64,000 nt of DNA. It comes from Rhizophagus clarus. Its lineage: Eukaryota > Glomeromycota > Glomeromycetes > Glomerales > Glomeraceae. A program made the translations under genes and the position numbers. The stretch's first letter is position 1. Each line of letters begins with the position of its first letter. Positions 23,482 to 36,175 of this stretch are shown here, in pieces. The notes below the pieces were generated by a model that had not been told where the DNA came from, did not search any database, and saw only the letters and a program-made list of their open reading frames with translations. Location: contig BLAL01000039.1 of NCBI GenBank assembly GCA_015698045.1, positions 62,001 to 126,000 of the forward strand, given 5' to 3'.

Positions 23482-25752
23482 TCACCAATATTGCATAATT
23501 TCGTAAATTTCAGCGGCTACTTCAGTATTATCAGCTTGTATCGCTTCATATTTAGCTTTATAAGATTCAGCTTCGGCAGTTAAATATTCTTGTAAAGCTA
23601 AATGTTCCCTTGTACGATACGTTCTGGTAAATATTATAGTTGGCTCTAGTAAACTCTCGAATTTTAAGTAACGACTTTTGAAAGATGCTTCAGAGTGAAC
23701 ATTTTCACCAATGTTATTAAATGAAGTGTAAGTAGTAGGAGAATGAATTGGTGATTCAATTTGTTCTGGAGTAGCAGGAGAAGATTTTGTTCCTTGTTTA
23801 ATAGATTGATCAGCTTTTGAAAACTGCATTGAAATATTTGAATTTGGCACATTATGAGCTTTACATAGCCAATCACTTAAAGTAACATATAATTTTTCAG
23901 CCGAAGGTCTCATAAAAGGATCCGAATTCCAACAACTCTTCATTAATTCTAAATAACATTCAGGTAATTCTTCAGCTATTTCAGGACGTAATCCATTAAC
24001 AATTTCTGTTGCTAATTCTAAATCATGAGCTCTATCACTAAACGGTCTACAACCAAAAGCCAATTCCCACATTATTGTACCAAAACTATATATATCAGCA
24101 GCCGTGGTTAATGGTTTCCCTTTCAATCTTTCTGGAGAAACATAAGGTAAAACACCAAAAATTCCGTTCTTCCTATGATCATCAGCTCTTCGGTTTATAC
24201 CTAAATCACTTATTAATGTTATATAGGAATTTATTAAAACATTTCCACTATGTAAATTTCGATGTACAATATTTTCACGATGTATACGTTTTAAGCTTGT
24301 CGCTACACCGAACAAAATGTCTAATTTACGTTTCCATATTAATCCTGGATTTTTCTTCATATATTTTTGTAAATTACCGTTACGTGCGTACTGCACGACC
24401 ATCATATAATCTTTTGTTTCGGTATCTTGCGTTATTCCATAATATCGAATAATATAATTTCCGCTATTATTTTCGCAATTAAGATGAGCTTTTATCTAAA
24501 TAGAAGGAAAAAAAAATTGAGTTAAAAAATCGTTTAAGTAATTAATAAAATGAATGAATAAATAAAAATTGTATATATATACATCATCAAAGAAGCCTAA
24601 AGCGACATTTTCAGAATTATCCAAACTTCTTAGAGCAACCCTCCATTCACCGCAACGTACATATTGTCTAGTTTTGCTATCCCATTTTTCTCTAGGACCA
24701 TCTAACCAAATTGCTTGATAGACACTACCTATACCACCCGAACCTATTAATTGAATATCTTTAAATCTATCAAAAGGTATCCATTCTAAATAATCAAAAC
24801 GACTTTTAGCGCCCAATTGACTTTCTAAAATTAAAGTATCAATAACATCATTTCCACTTGTCCAAGTTCCAAATTTTCTTTCAAATTTTAGACTTTCGCA
24901 AGTTTGACACCATTGTGTACAATAACCTCCTTCAGCTATTTTTCCTTTACATACTGAACAAGTTCCAGGAATTCTTCTTTCTCGAAATCTTGAAGGTGAC
25001 TTTTGAGGAAGTGGAGGTTTATCAGAAGATGAAGATGAAGATGAACTTTCAGTTTCCTCATGTTCTGGTGTTGAAGGTAATATATTTTGATAACGTTCAA
25101 CAATAAATTCTTTATTAGAAGCATTGCTATCTCTTCTAAAGGATTGTCGACTTTCACGGTGAGAAACTCTGTTATCTTGTATACTGGATTGTTGACTTTC
25201 CCGACGAGAAGCTCTGCTACTTTGTATCACGGATTGTTGACTGTCTCGACGAGACCGTATACCTCCTTTATCAGGTGTTTCGTCAACTGAATTAATAGTA
25301 TTTTTTACATCATTGTTATTATTATTAACGACTTCACGTGATTCACTTTGTTTCTTATTTTCTTCTTTTTGCATTTCTTGAGCGAAATATGAAGCCAAAT
25401 CCAAAGTACTATTGTCCAATGTGAAATTTTTACCAGAAAAAACAAAAGGGTCAACCATACCAAATCTTCTTGGATCCACCACAACTTCTCTTTCTCTTGG
25501 TTTTTCTTCAACTCTTTTCCTAGATGGTACAGGTAAACTATGGTGCTTTTTACTAGGGTTATTGTAATATTCTTTATTACGATGATGTCTTGCTGATTGG
25601 TAATTTTTTCCAAGTGTATTATTTTTCCATAATTCTCCTGAAACCGTTTCATGTGGTTTTTGCCATTGTATTTTATATCCATCCGTGCTTTTCACATAAT
25701 AATCTTCTTGGCCTTCTTCATTCTTTTGAAATTTAAGTTTAAATTTTTTCAT
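23482..25752 (-). CDS. TKL-type kinase-like protein, predicted pseudokinase (2 exons)
   Basis: Exon 1 24583-25752 (390 codons), intron 24496-24582 (87 nt, GTATAT...TATTTAG), exon 2 23482-24495; the join FFDD|IKAHLN is in frame and gives 727 residues. Order: basic N-terminus; residues about 165-215 with repeated RRDSQQS/RRESQQS/HRESRQS/RRDSNAS (basic Ser sites); an acidic Ser run; a Cys cluster CSVCKG...CTQWCQTC (265-285); WTSGND; then a kinase domain from about 332. The glycine loop IGSGGIGSVYQA is intact. However the beta-3 lysine position reads VALRSL (R375) and the HRD motif reads VHRNLHSGN (N470), while DFG is DLG (D487). Replacing both the ATP-anchoring Lys and the catalytic Asp predicts little or no phosphotransfer. 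PYVSPERLKGK and DIYSFGTIMWEL mark the C-lobe, and a tail of about 130 residues follows. It may act as a scaffold or regulator of related kinases. Confidence 0.85.
24496..24582 (-). other. Intron of the kinase-like gene
   Basis: 87-nt intron on the minus strand, donor GTATAT after GATGAT and acceptor CTTCTATTTAG. Splicing joins FFDD to IKAHLNCENN in frame; unspliced, the reading frame meets a stop in or just after the intron. Confidence 0.8.
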
Positions 25753-27950
25753 TGTTGTAAAAAAAAAAAATAAAAATAAATAAATAAAAAAAAATTAATG
25801 AATGAATTAAAAAAAAAAAAAGGTAAAAAAGATAAAAAAAGAAAAAAAAAGAAAAAAATATATATATATATATTTAAATACCTTTCCGTTAAACCATCGC
25901 AATACTTTATTGTGAGCCATGATGATGATGATGAACAAATAAAGAATAATTTTTTATCCAAAAAAAAATATCTCGTGAATAATAATAAAAAAAAAAAAAT
26001 TTTCATAAATAGAATATATTTATTTGGATAATATTTATAAAATATTTGTTTTTTTTTCGGAAAAAATATTGAAATTTCCACTTATTTCATTATATAATAT
26101 ATAATATATATATTTTATAATAAAAAAGAATCCCGAACATTAATAATTCGAAGTATTTCAGGGTCAGTTTGAGAAATTTTTTTTTTAAAACGAAATTATT
26201 TTTGAGACCAAACACCTATTTATAATTTTAAAAAGAATCGAATTTACTTTATTGAATGGAAAAAAAAGAAATGCGCCAATCTAGAGTATTTACCTTCCGT
26301 GGAATAGCCGAAAAAAAAAATTTGTTATGTTTATCCTTTATTAGTGCGAGGTTTTTTGATGCAAGTTTTATGTAAAACGAAGGCATTACAAGGCATCACT
26401 ATTCTTAATTTTGTTACACTCTTTGAAAATCATTTCCCAAGACATTTTTGTGATAGATCTCAAAAAGGTTCGATAGTTATGCAGAGAAACAAAGCTAAAT
26501 CAAGTAAAGAATTTTTATAATGTATATTGTATTTTCAATCAAAAAATTCCCTTTTTTTCCATATTTAGGAAGCACAATTCCCTGCGGAAGATGCATATTT
26601 TTAATATCATTTAAAAATGCTCGATATAAAATTTCGCACGTGTCAATATAACCACAATCGTTGAAGAATTTTAAAGAAAGAATTACAAAGTTTTTACCAT
26701 GCAATCAAAAATTAAAAACTTTTCAAATATCAATGGTCATAATGATTAGATTATAATTATAATAAGAATTAGATTGATAAAGATAAAAGAAAAAAATTAC
26801 ATATATTATGGTATTATATATTATACACGCATTATATGCGCTTGAACTAGTAATTAGGCGTATAATCATAAAATTATTCATAGAATGAGCGATAAATATG
26901 CGTGTTAAGGCTGTGTAATAATTTAATTACTCATTTAATGTTTATCAAGCCTTAAAGTTTTTTCAATGATAAATTCTAGCATATGACATAATACCCTGGA
27001 TTAATTTGGATTATGAATCAAATTTCCATTTTCCTAATACAACTTTGAAGTCGGTTCCTTTAGAAGTGTTTTAAAGAAATTTTTCTAAAATTTGATTTTT
27101 CATTTCACCAAAAATATTTTTATAAAACTAAATTCGTAGAAACGTTCCGGATTAGGAATTAAGAATCATATTCCCTTTTAATATACATCTCGTTATTATG
27201 CACACAAAAATGTTCAAGTGGCAATGTCCTGTGGTACAATTATAAAATTAAATGAAACGCCTTTAATTAAAAATAAATCTCTCAAACATATTAATCTAAA
27301 TTATCTTTAAAACGACCAATCCAAGTTCATTTATAAAATAAATTTCTAAATTAAAAATAAAAATTTTATTGATGTAGTGTAAAATATATAATTATAGCGT
27401 TGGGTACACAAAAAAAAAAAATTTGTGCATCGGAAATTTCATTGGTTCTTTACCTATTTTCACCGAAGATCCGATGTTTACCGGTAAATATATTATTACA
27501 TAAAAATATGCCAACTCCGCAAAAAACAAGGTTCTTTAACTGCATATCACCTTTTTGACTAAACTTTTTGATCGATTCTGCTTACAAAATCATTTCACTC
27601 CTGCAAGATGGCATTATGTTGTGTTATAATTCAGATGATATTATGATTGGAAATCCGACTTTTGTGTTAAGGTTTATACTTGTACTTCAAAAATAATATA
27701 ACTAAGTTATGGCGTAGCAACTGCAAAATAACAGAATAGTGACATCATTTTCCTCTTAGATACTTTCCTTTTTTGATGAATTTTTATTAAATTGTTTTAA
27801 TCTTGCATTCATATAAGCAAGTCAGATGTCAATTTACTTGAGATTTACACCAATCATAAGTCTCGAATTTTTTGGTATTTTAACGGACAAAAAAAAAACT
27901 TTATTATTTAACTATTTAAAGTAATAAAAGACTTATATAATTCATTCCCT
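25753..27950. other. 5' flank of the kinase-like gene and intergenic DNA
   Basis: Just upstream of the kinase start (minus strand) are long A/T homopolymers and TA repeats to about 26140. One short minus-strand frame at 26495-26704 (69 residues, MHGKNFVILSLKFFNDCGY...) has protein-like composition and might be a gene fragment, but nothing supports it further. No other feature is seen. Confidence 0.35.
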
Positions 27951-28142
27951 TTATATATTCTTTCCAAAACCTGAAAAATCGCTACGTTGATCATGCCAAG
28001 CAATAGCAATAATATAAATTACTTCTTTGTTTATAAATCGATCTAATTTGAATTCATCTCTTATAACATAATTTCGTAATTCATTCGAAAAATCATTCGA
28101 ATATTCTATTAAAAATTTTTTTTTCAATCGGGACCACTTCTT
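27951..28142 (-). CDS. Hypothetical 3' exon, product unknown
   Basis: Open frame of about 63 codons on the minus strand without an ATG, ending at TAA 27951-27953. It starts at a plausible acceptor (GACCTAATCTATATAAG, with CTAAT as branch-like motif, then AAGTGGTCCC). The peptide begins KWSRLKKKFLIEY, contains ELRNYVIRDEFKLDRFINKE and ends AIAWHDQRSDFSGFGKNI. Composition is clearly coding-like against the AT-rich background. Upstream exons could not be assembled with confidence; short minus-strand frames at 28572-28772 and 28769-28957 are candidates. It may also be a detached fragment of a larger gene. Confidence 0.35.
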   Translation of the reverse strand, partial: KKWSRLKKKFLIEYSNDFSNELRNYVIRDEFKLDRFINKEVIYIIAIAWHDQRSDFSGFGKNI

Positions 28143-29400
28143 ATATAGATTAGGTCAAAATAAAAATAAAAAATAAAAATAAAAATTTATCTTATTTTTT
28201 TAAACAATATAATTTAAACAAATGTAATCTTTTAGTAATTTTTCACATGTAATAAATTTGTTACTTTTTTTATATAAATTCGCAAGATTTAATAAATTTT
28301 TGTCAAGGGGGGAGTTTTAAAACTAAATAAAGATCCACATGTCTTTTTAAAAAAGGAAGTTACATTGTTTGAAGGCTTTTTATGTAATACTTAATAATTT
28401 ATCCTAATCAAAGATTCGTTTAATTTCGTATTACGTTATACCTTTAAAAAAAAAATAATTAATAATGTTTTTAACCAATCATTTTATCGATATTTTATTA
28501 ATCACGTTACTTTGTACTTCCCGTCTCTAATTTTGTTTTGAAAATCGTTCATAGATTTCATAGATATAATATCATAATAGTAAATTCTTACGAATATAAA
28601 GATAATTTATGTGGCGTAAATCGGATAAATATTCATCTCTTCGGCGCTTGCCAAAATAGAAGTTGTGACTTATATCCGATGTGTAAAATTTGCAGCATAA
28701 CATACAAGTAAATAAATGTGTGTTATATATCTCCTGAACCAATGATGCTAATGTTTGATTGTACTTGCTCAACCCAACCAGTAAAGTCGAAAGTTATAGT
28801 ATGGAGATCCAATGATAATGCTTCCTGGTCCCATTATGCTAGAACAGCCTGAACAAGAAGAGAATAAACGATTTGTAACCGCAACTGATGACTCTTTGTA
28901 GATCGTATGCTTGTCATAATGTAGAGTCTGGATTCTATTGCGAACGAACGTCATCACTATTTACAAAAAAAAAAAAAATTTTTTCAATTGTTGTGCAAAA
29001 GGTTTTATCTAATAATAACAGATAATTATAAATTTGCAAATAACGATAATATTGGAAGGTTTTTTTTGGAAAAGAATCCTAGAATCGGAGTCACATGATT
29101 ATAGCGCCATCAGTAACTCTGCTCAGCATTATATTTTTCTGGAGCAGGTTTTAACCCGAGTTATAAGATCTACCACCAAAATTTACTTTTACAATAATGG
29201 GAGACAATATTTAAATGTAATAATTTTTCCAATTTTTTATTTACTTTATTACAATTTAATTTAAGGCTAATCAAGCAAAAAAGTATATTTAGTTTAATAT
29301 AATTTTCTCTCTCTTTTTTGAATAACTTTTATTTGTAATTTTGATTGAATAAAATTGATAAAAATCATGTAACTATTCAAAATTTGTAATTAATTAAGCT
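28143..29400. other. Intergenic / unresolved
   Basis: Contains overlapping short minus-strand frames (28572-28772, 28769-28957) and a plus-strand frame at 29034-29264, none with recognisable motifs. No RNA gene or repeat is seen. Confidence 0.25.
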
Positions 29401-29691
29401 TTTTTCTTATATTAAATATATACCTTACAAAAAGTAATTGTACTTAAAATATACTTAAAATAAATATCAATATTTTAATTTTTTGTAATATACTTATAAT
29501 ATACTTAAAATACACTTAAAATAATTTTAAAATATACCTTCCAGACATTTAAATTATATTTAAAATTAAAATTATATTTAAATTGAATTTTAAGTATAAT
29601 TTAAATATATTTAAAAAATGGTTGATATTGTTTATTTATGATTAAATATTTAAATACCAATATTTATCTGGTTTTTATAATCTATCTTTTA

Positions 29692-31417
29692 TAAAGCTCC
29701 GCATGAGCTGAGCCAAGCCAAGCCATAATTAAATTGGCTTGGTGGCTCACAAATCAGCTTGAAAAAGCTTGAGTCAGGTATTAGGCTTAGCTTGATAAAC
29801 TCAAGCTGGTAGTGGGCTTGGCTTGAAAAGCTCAAGCCGACTCATGAGCCAGATCAAGCTTGGCAATTTTTTACAAAAAACGCTAATACTAATAGTTCTG
29901 GCATTTTTTTTTGCAAATTTATATATAAAAAATGCCAGAATTATTTGTTCTGGCACTTTTTGCAATTTTATGAATAAAAAACGCCAGTACTAATAGTTCT
30001 GGCATTTTTTTTTTGTGATTTTATAATACAAAATGCCATTAACACTATAACAAATTATTCGGTATAAAGGCAGTGTTATGTGACTTGCTGATCTAATCAA
30101 ATAATCCAAATATCTGATCTTTTTTTTAATCATTTATCAGTTTATTTTTGTGGTGTTACCAGACAAAAAGTACGACCAGACTTTTGGAATTAAGGTAAGG
30201 GAGAGTGGGAAAGTGTTTTTCAGTGTTTTTTTTAACTAATTAATTAATTATTTTTTTTTATTTTTTTGTAGTATTGCCAGACGAAAAGCATGACCAAACT
30301 TTTGGAATTAAGATGAGGGAAGGTGGGGGAAGTATTTTTTGGTAATTTTTTTTAACTAATTAATTAATTATTTTTGTTTATTTTTTTGTAATGTTGCCGG
30401 ACGAAAAGCATGACCAGACTTTTGGAATTAAGGTAAGGGAGGGTTGGAGGAGGTGTTTCATTATTTTTTTTAATTAATTAAGTATTAACTTTTTTTTTAC
30501 TTTTTGTAGTATTGCCGGACAAAAAGCATGACCGGACTTTTGGAATTAAGGTAAAGGAGAGTGGGGGAAGTGTTTTTCAGTAATTTTTTTTAACTAATTA
30601 ATTAATTATTTTTTTTTTATTTTTTGTAGTGTTGCCAGACGAAAAGCACGACCGGACTTTTGGAATTAAGATAAGGGAGGGTGGGTGAGCTGTCTTTCGT
30701 TGTTCTTTTTTTTAACTAATTAATTATTTTTTTTTATTTTTTGTAGTGTTGCCAGGTGAAAAATACGACTGGACTTTTGGAATTAGGGTATTAAAACTGA
30801 AAAAGAATAATAAAAATAAATAAATTTGGTATAAAATACTGAAAAAAAGTGAAAGAATAAATAAAATAAAATAAATTTTGGTAAATACTGAGTAATTTAA
30901 TTTACCGAAATTAGTATTTTTTAAAAATAAATCCACATATATCTATTATAAACTCTACGCAAACATAATATGTGAGTTACTCCCAAATTGACCAATCTAC
31001 GCAAACTCAATTTGTAGGTTTAAAAAGTAATTTCATATAAACTCTACGTAAACCTGTAAGTGAGTTATATTAGTATTATTCGAGGTCCTACTGGGACCAT
31101 TAATTCTGGCATTTTTTTTTTCAATTTTATAAATAGAAAGGCCGGGATCATTAGTTCTAGTGTTTTTTTTTTTATAACTTTACATATAAAAACACTTAGT
31201 TTCAGCTTTTTTTTTGATAATAAAGCTTGAGCTAGCTTGAGCCAGTTCAAGCTCAACTTGGCTTGAACCAGAATTTTTTATAGCTCAGCTTGGCTTGAAT
31301 GAGTTGAGCCAAGATTTTTTGTGGCTTGACTCATTTTGGCTCAAGCCAAAATTTTTTTTTTCAAGTCAAGCCAAGCCAGACTGTAGCTTGACTTGAGCTG
31401 GCTCATGCAAAGCTTTA
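29692..31417. mobile_element. hAT-like non-autonomous element B (TIRs, 8-bp TSD, micro-exon array)
   Basis: Begins TAAAGCTCCGCATGAGC and ends GCTCATGCAAAGCTTTA (hAT-type YARNG ends), flanked by perfect 8-bp direct repeats ATCTTTTA at 29684-29691 and 31418-31425. The left arm is followed by repeats of a TTCTGGCATTTTTTT / AACGCCAGTACTAATAG inverted motif, then a six-unit array, then a shared unique segment (30,790-31,070) that is nearly identical to the one in element C, then the right arm. No transposase ORF. Total 1726 bp. Confidence 0.88.
30154..30790 (+). repeat. Tandem micro-exon-like array in element B, 6 units
   Basis: 41-nt cores (type TGTTGCCAGACGAAAAGCAC then GACCGGACTTTTGGAATTAAG) at 30154-30194, 30272-30312, 30392-30432, 30510-30550, 30630-30670 and 30747-30787. 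Spacers carry TAACTAATTAATTA, a T-rich tract and TTTTTGTAG. Several units have damaged splice-like signals (ATGAGG and ATAAGG instead of GTAAGG; GTAA instead of GTAG), so this copy looks older than C. Confidence 0.85.
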
Positions 31418-32234
31418 ATCTTTTATCTAGTTTTTGTCTGATTATTAGTTTTCTTTTTTTTTCTTTCAAATATAATAGTACCAACCATTTTGAAAATAGC
31501 AATAAAACATATTTAAATTATAATATAAATATAATATAAGATTATTTTAAATGCATTTTAAGTATATTACAAGTATATTATAAATTACTTATTTTAAATA
31601 TATTTTAATAACAATTTAAATATATCTTAAGTATAATTACTTTTATAGGATATACTATTTACTTGATTTTTTTATATAAAAATCAAAATTTAGAAAATTA
31701 CAAATTTTTTTAATATTTATTAAAAAAAATACCTATTTATTACTATATAGTAAAATTAGATTTAAAATTAGTTAAATATACTTTTTGAATTTAAACTATT
31801 TGAAAAAAAAAAGTTGAAAGAAAACTTTTGATTGATTTTCAAAGTATTTATATAATTTTAACCAATCATATTTCTTAAAAATAAAATAAATACAGTTTTT
31901 AAAAAAAAAAATTTTATTAAATATATAATTAAATTAAAATAAACTTAGATAAACAAATAAATATATAATTTATTAAAAAAAAATATTAGTAGAAAATATA
32001 TAGAAATATTTATATAGAATTTAATATTATTAATATAAATATAAAATAAATTCTAAAAAATCCAAAAATTAAATTTTTATATAAAATATATAATTTTTAC
32101 TTATTAATATAACTTTAATTGCACTTTTTGCAATATCCAATAAAAATCAAATACATATTTTTTAAATAACTAAATAGTAATAAATAAAATTATTCTTTAC
32201 AATTTTTTTAATTATTTTTAAAAGTAATATATAT

Positions 32235-32357
32235 TTTTTTTTTTTTTGCTATTGAAATCGTACATTCATTTATTAAGTAAAGAGAGGATTACAAATTATA
32301 ATCACTTCTAACTAATTATGAGTACTCCCAATCATAGACTGGTCTAATCATTTACCA
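32235..32357 (-). repeat. SINE-like poly(A)-tailed copy
   Basis: Read on the minus strand it has ATGATTAGACCAGTCTATGA, GGGAGTACTCATA, TTTACTTAATAAATGA, and TTTCAATAGC followed by an A-run. The same order of words is found on the plus strand at 43541-43688, and the 3' part at 36125-36175, so it is a dispersed short repeat with a 3' poly(A) end. Confidence 0.55.
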
Positions 32358-33629
32358 ATAAAAGTAATATATTAAAAATAATATTTTATATTAAATTTTA
32401 TAGTATTTTTTATATAAAAAATTTTAATTAATTAATAAATTTTCAAAAACAAATAATGATGAATTATTATAATTATATAGTAAATTTTTTAAATTAATAT
32501 ATATTACTATCTATTGATATTAGGAATATAAGTTTAATATCATTTTATAAATTTTGATAAGAATATTTTAATAAATTAAAATTAATTATTTTATAATTAT
32601 TAAAATAAAAAAACTAAAAAATTATAAATTAAAATAGCCAATTATTTATTAATTTTAAAAATATAAAATTATTACCATTAGAAATAATTTATTTATCGCC
32701 CCATGCATTGCAAATTTTATGTTTATCATTGCCATTTTAAGAAATTTTTTATGTTTATCATTGTCATTTTAAGGGGGGTGTGGTGTATAAGCTGGTTGAT
32801 CAACATAAACAATTTACAAAAAAGGAAAGATACGTTGCAACGCAGGTGCGTTAAATAAATTCACTCTTACCATTAAATATAATTTTAATTATAATTATAA
32901 AGTCATTAATTAACTTTTTAATATTATTTTAATATTTTTAATAGAGTCTTACTAACTTACCTCCCCTCTGGTTAAATCATCCAGGTTAAATCCCCCCCTT
33001 ATAATAAATTTACAAATTTATTAATATGCTAATTTTTATTGGCTAATTTTTATTTTTCGTGATAAATTTTATTTATGTTAAACTAAAACTAAAATTTATA
33101 CATTTATAATGTTTAATTTAGTTAAAGAATCATTCATTTTAATTGTTTATTACTATAGAACTGGTAGTAATAAATAAGTGACTAGAAAAAAAGAAACAAA
33201 ATAAAGAAGAGATAGAAAATAAAGATTGAAAACAAATTCAAAAATAAAGTGAACTTTTTTTTTAGTAAAACGAATTTTTTTTTTATTTATCAAATCAATA
33301 CATTATTAATAACTCCAAATCTAACACTAAAGAAAAAATGTGACAAAATATGATAAAATGATAACAAAGAAATAGTAGTAACCTTCCATTTTGTCCTCTA
33401 ATAGATCTACAGGAATTAAAAGAAAAAATAAAAGAAAATGTAAGTATAGCTGATATTACAACGACATTACAATGAAATCCAATTAAGGAATACTAACCTT
33501 TTTTGTTTTCTCCTATTATAAACTATTCAGAGTTTAAAAAAAAAAATGAAAAGTAAATTTAAACAAAATTGTAACATATTAATAAATAAAAAAACAACCA
33601 ACTTTTCATTTTTTTTTTTAATAGATTTC

Positions 33630-33950
33630 TGAACACTAAAGGAAAAGGAAGAGAAACAAAAGGAAGAGGGGAAAGAGAAATGTAGCAAGAATAAAGGAAT
33701 AAGAATGAAAAAAAAAGAGTAAAAGAAATGGAGACAAAAGATAGAAGAAGGGGAAAGGATGAAGATGAAGAGGAAGAGGAAGGGAGACGAAAGATAAAAA
33801 AAGAAAAGAAAGGGAACGAAAAATAGAAGGAGAAAAGAAAGTGAGACAAAAAATAGAAGAAGAAGAAAGGAACAAAAGGAATAGGAATGAAAGATAAGGG
33901 AAATGTAATGGCAAGAAAAAATAAAAAAAAAAGAGAAATGTTTTTTATTA
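33630..33950. repeat. Polypurine (GA-rich) tract, about 300 bp
   Basis: The plus strand is almost entirely A and G (AGGAAAAGGAAGAGAAACAA, GAAGATGAAGAGGAAGAGG and similar), with few pyrimidines. Long open frames on the minus strand here (Phe/Ser/Leu-rich) are a by-product of this bias. Such tracts can form triplex (H-)DNA. No gene is implied. Confidence 0.6.
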
Positions 33951-34939
33951 AAAAAATGAATCAGATCGATAAATCATATGATTTTTACTAATACTGAGTT
34001 ATTTGTTATAGTTACGAATTTTTTATAATGAACAAATCCCAACCAAAAAGAGAGAAGAAACCAGCCAAAATTTAAGAAAAAATGCAAGTTAAAAAAGAAT
34101 CCCAAGTAAAAATGTAAGAGAAAATCCAGAAGGAAATTCATGAGAGAAACAGGAAAAAAATGTGAAAAAACTTCATATCAAAAAGAAATCCAAAAAACCT
34201 GAAAAGAACATGAGCATAAACCCAAAAAGAAATCCAGAAGATCCAAGAAAAAATCCAAGAAGAAACCCAACCAAAAAAAAAAGAAAAAAGACTGGTTAGT
34301 AGTTGTAAAAAAAAATAGATTTTTAAAATTCTGAATACCTGAAACTTACCGTTTATTAAGATACTAAAGAATCTACAAAAAAAGAAGAAATAGTTAATTA
34401 GTAAGAGATAAAACCAAATAAAAACAATGCTAAAAAACCTACAGTATTAAAAGGTCAAAGTCTGAAATATTAAAGGCAAAAGAAAAGTAATAGATCGGTA
34501 GAGACGTTGTAATAAACAAATAATCTGTGAAATGTTTATATGTGATTGAGTTTATATTTGATCACATGATAGTGAAAATCACCTAGTATAAAATAATAAT
34601 TTTCTCATATAAAAATTACCAGGTTAAATTACCCTGATTAAATCATCTTGAGTTAAAATTAGTCTTATACTTTTTAATATTTTTGTTTTTAAAACTTTTA
34701 AAAATATTATATTTAAGATTTTTAAGATTAACAAGAAATACTGTTTTTCTTTTTATTATTTTAATCAATAATAAGGTATTAAAAAAATAATAATATTTTT
34801 ATATATTACTTTTATATAAATTTGGTAAATTATATCAGGACCCCGAATATCTCTCATTTAGGTCAAATATGATGTATAGTAAAATTTTCAATTTAGGATA
34901 TCTTGGTCAATATTAATGCTATCAATATAAAATTTATAG

Positions 34940-34972
34940 CATTAGATTCGTCTTATCATGACGAATCTAATG
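34940..34972. repeat. Perfect 13-bp stem hairpin
   Basis: CATTAGATTCGTC, loop TTATCAT, GACGAATCTAATG. Isolated in AT-rich DNA; could be the core of a tiny MITE or a structured RNA element. Confidence 0.5.
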
Positions 34973-36124
34973 ATATAAATTTCATTAAAATCCAATTAGT
35001 AGATCTTTTAAATATAGGGGTATGTAGGATATGAAATTTTTAAAAATACTCCTGAAATAAGCAACTTTTTAAAAATTTTATATGATCAATAAGCAAACTC
35101 AACCCCTGACCTATTTACATATAGTTTGGGATCCTATTATATCATTACAAATATTTAAAATAAGCAATCTAGATAGATCTTCTGTTAAAATAAAAATATC
35201 ACATTTTTCATAATCTATAATTTTAAATAATATACTTTATTGGATTTAATTAATAAAAAATTTGGCTCTTTATAAAGAATATCCTTTAAAAAATATTTTA
35301 ATATATTTATATATTTAAAATTAAAACAATTGATTTAAGGATTTTATTATATTTTAGTTGTATTTTATAAATATCTATATTTTGTGTATTACTAATTAGC
35401 TAAATCTATATTAATTTCATTAACAATAATTATTTTTATATTAATTAAACTTTTTTAGTTTTTCGTACCTGCTTACTTATCATTCTTATGATTAAAAAAA
35501 AGTAGCTATTTTGCTAATTAAAGCTAAAAACAATTTAAGATTTTTATATTACTTATAAATTTTATAAAAAAAAATATTTTTTTTTTTCTGCAGTGCATTT
35601 ATAGATTTATTAAAATTTTTGTAAATTACATGAAAAATATATTAATTAATTCTAATATGATTAATCTATAAACCATCTGTCATTTTAAAGAAATCCCATA
35701 TGTACACTGTCAGTTGATAATTCTCCTACACAAGTAAACACATATAAAATGAATTTTCTTAGATATTACATTCTTGTGATCATAAGAAGGAAGTCAAAAG
35801 ACCTGCTTTTATAAAAAAAAATATTCATTAGATTTTCATTAACAATTATATATTACATTTTATTATTCCATATTTCCATTAATCTAGATTTATTTTAGTA
35901 AATATTATTTCTTTATAAATTTATAAAAATTACTTTATGATTAATATATATATTTTCAATTTTATATATAAAATAATAAATATATTCTATGGTTTTCATA
36001 TATTATATATTTAAATGATTATAAAGTTATTAGTATATTATTTATTTTCATTTTCTTGAAAAAAAAATTTATTATAAATTCATAATAAAACGAATTATTT
36101 TTATATATTAGTATATATTATTTT

Positions 36125-36175
36125 ATATCTTTACTTAATAAATGATGTTACAGTTTCAACATCAAAAAAAAAAAG
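36125..36175 (+). repeat. SINE-like copy, 3' fragment
   Basis: CTTTACTTAATAAATGATG, CAGTTTCAACATC and an A-run match the 3' ends of the copies at 32235-32357 and 43541-43688. The 5' part is absent. Confidence 0.45.

Larger units (their letters stand above)
29402..31665. repeat. Old foldback element split by element B
   Basis: The flanks of element B are imperfect inverted copies of each other. The left arm (about 29402-29640) reads ATACCTTACAAAAAGTAATT, then repeated ATACTTAAAATA words, ending near AAAAAATGGTTGATATTG. The right arm (about 31478-31665) read in reverse complement runs ATCCTATAAAAGTAATTATA, ATACTTAAAATG, then CAAAATGGTTGGTACTATT. Element B therefore sits in the loop of an older AT-rich foldback element. 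Confidence 0.5.

Noticed and set aside
24936..25682. Several ORFs in other frames within kinase exon 1
   Set aside because: Shadows of the real coding frame.
25749..26081. 110-residue Phe-rich minus-strand ORF upstream of the kinase gene
   Set aside because: Made from A/T homopolymers; composition is not that of a protein and it overlaps the promoter region.
33559..33914. Two long overlapping minus-strand ORFs rich in Phe, Ser and Leu
   Set aside because: They are the complement of the purine-rich tract; absence of stops follows from base bias, and the peptides have no protein-like variety.
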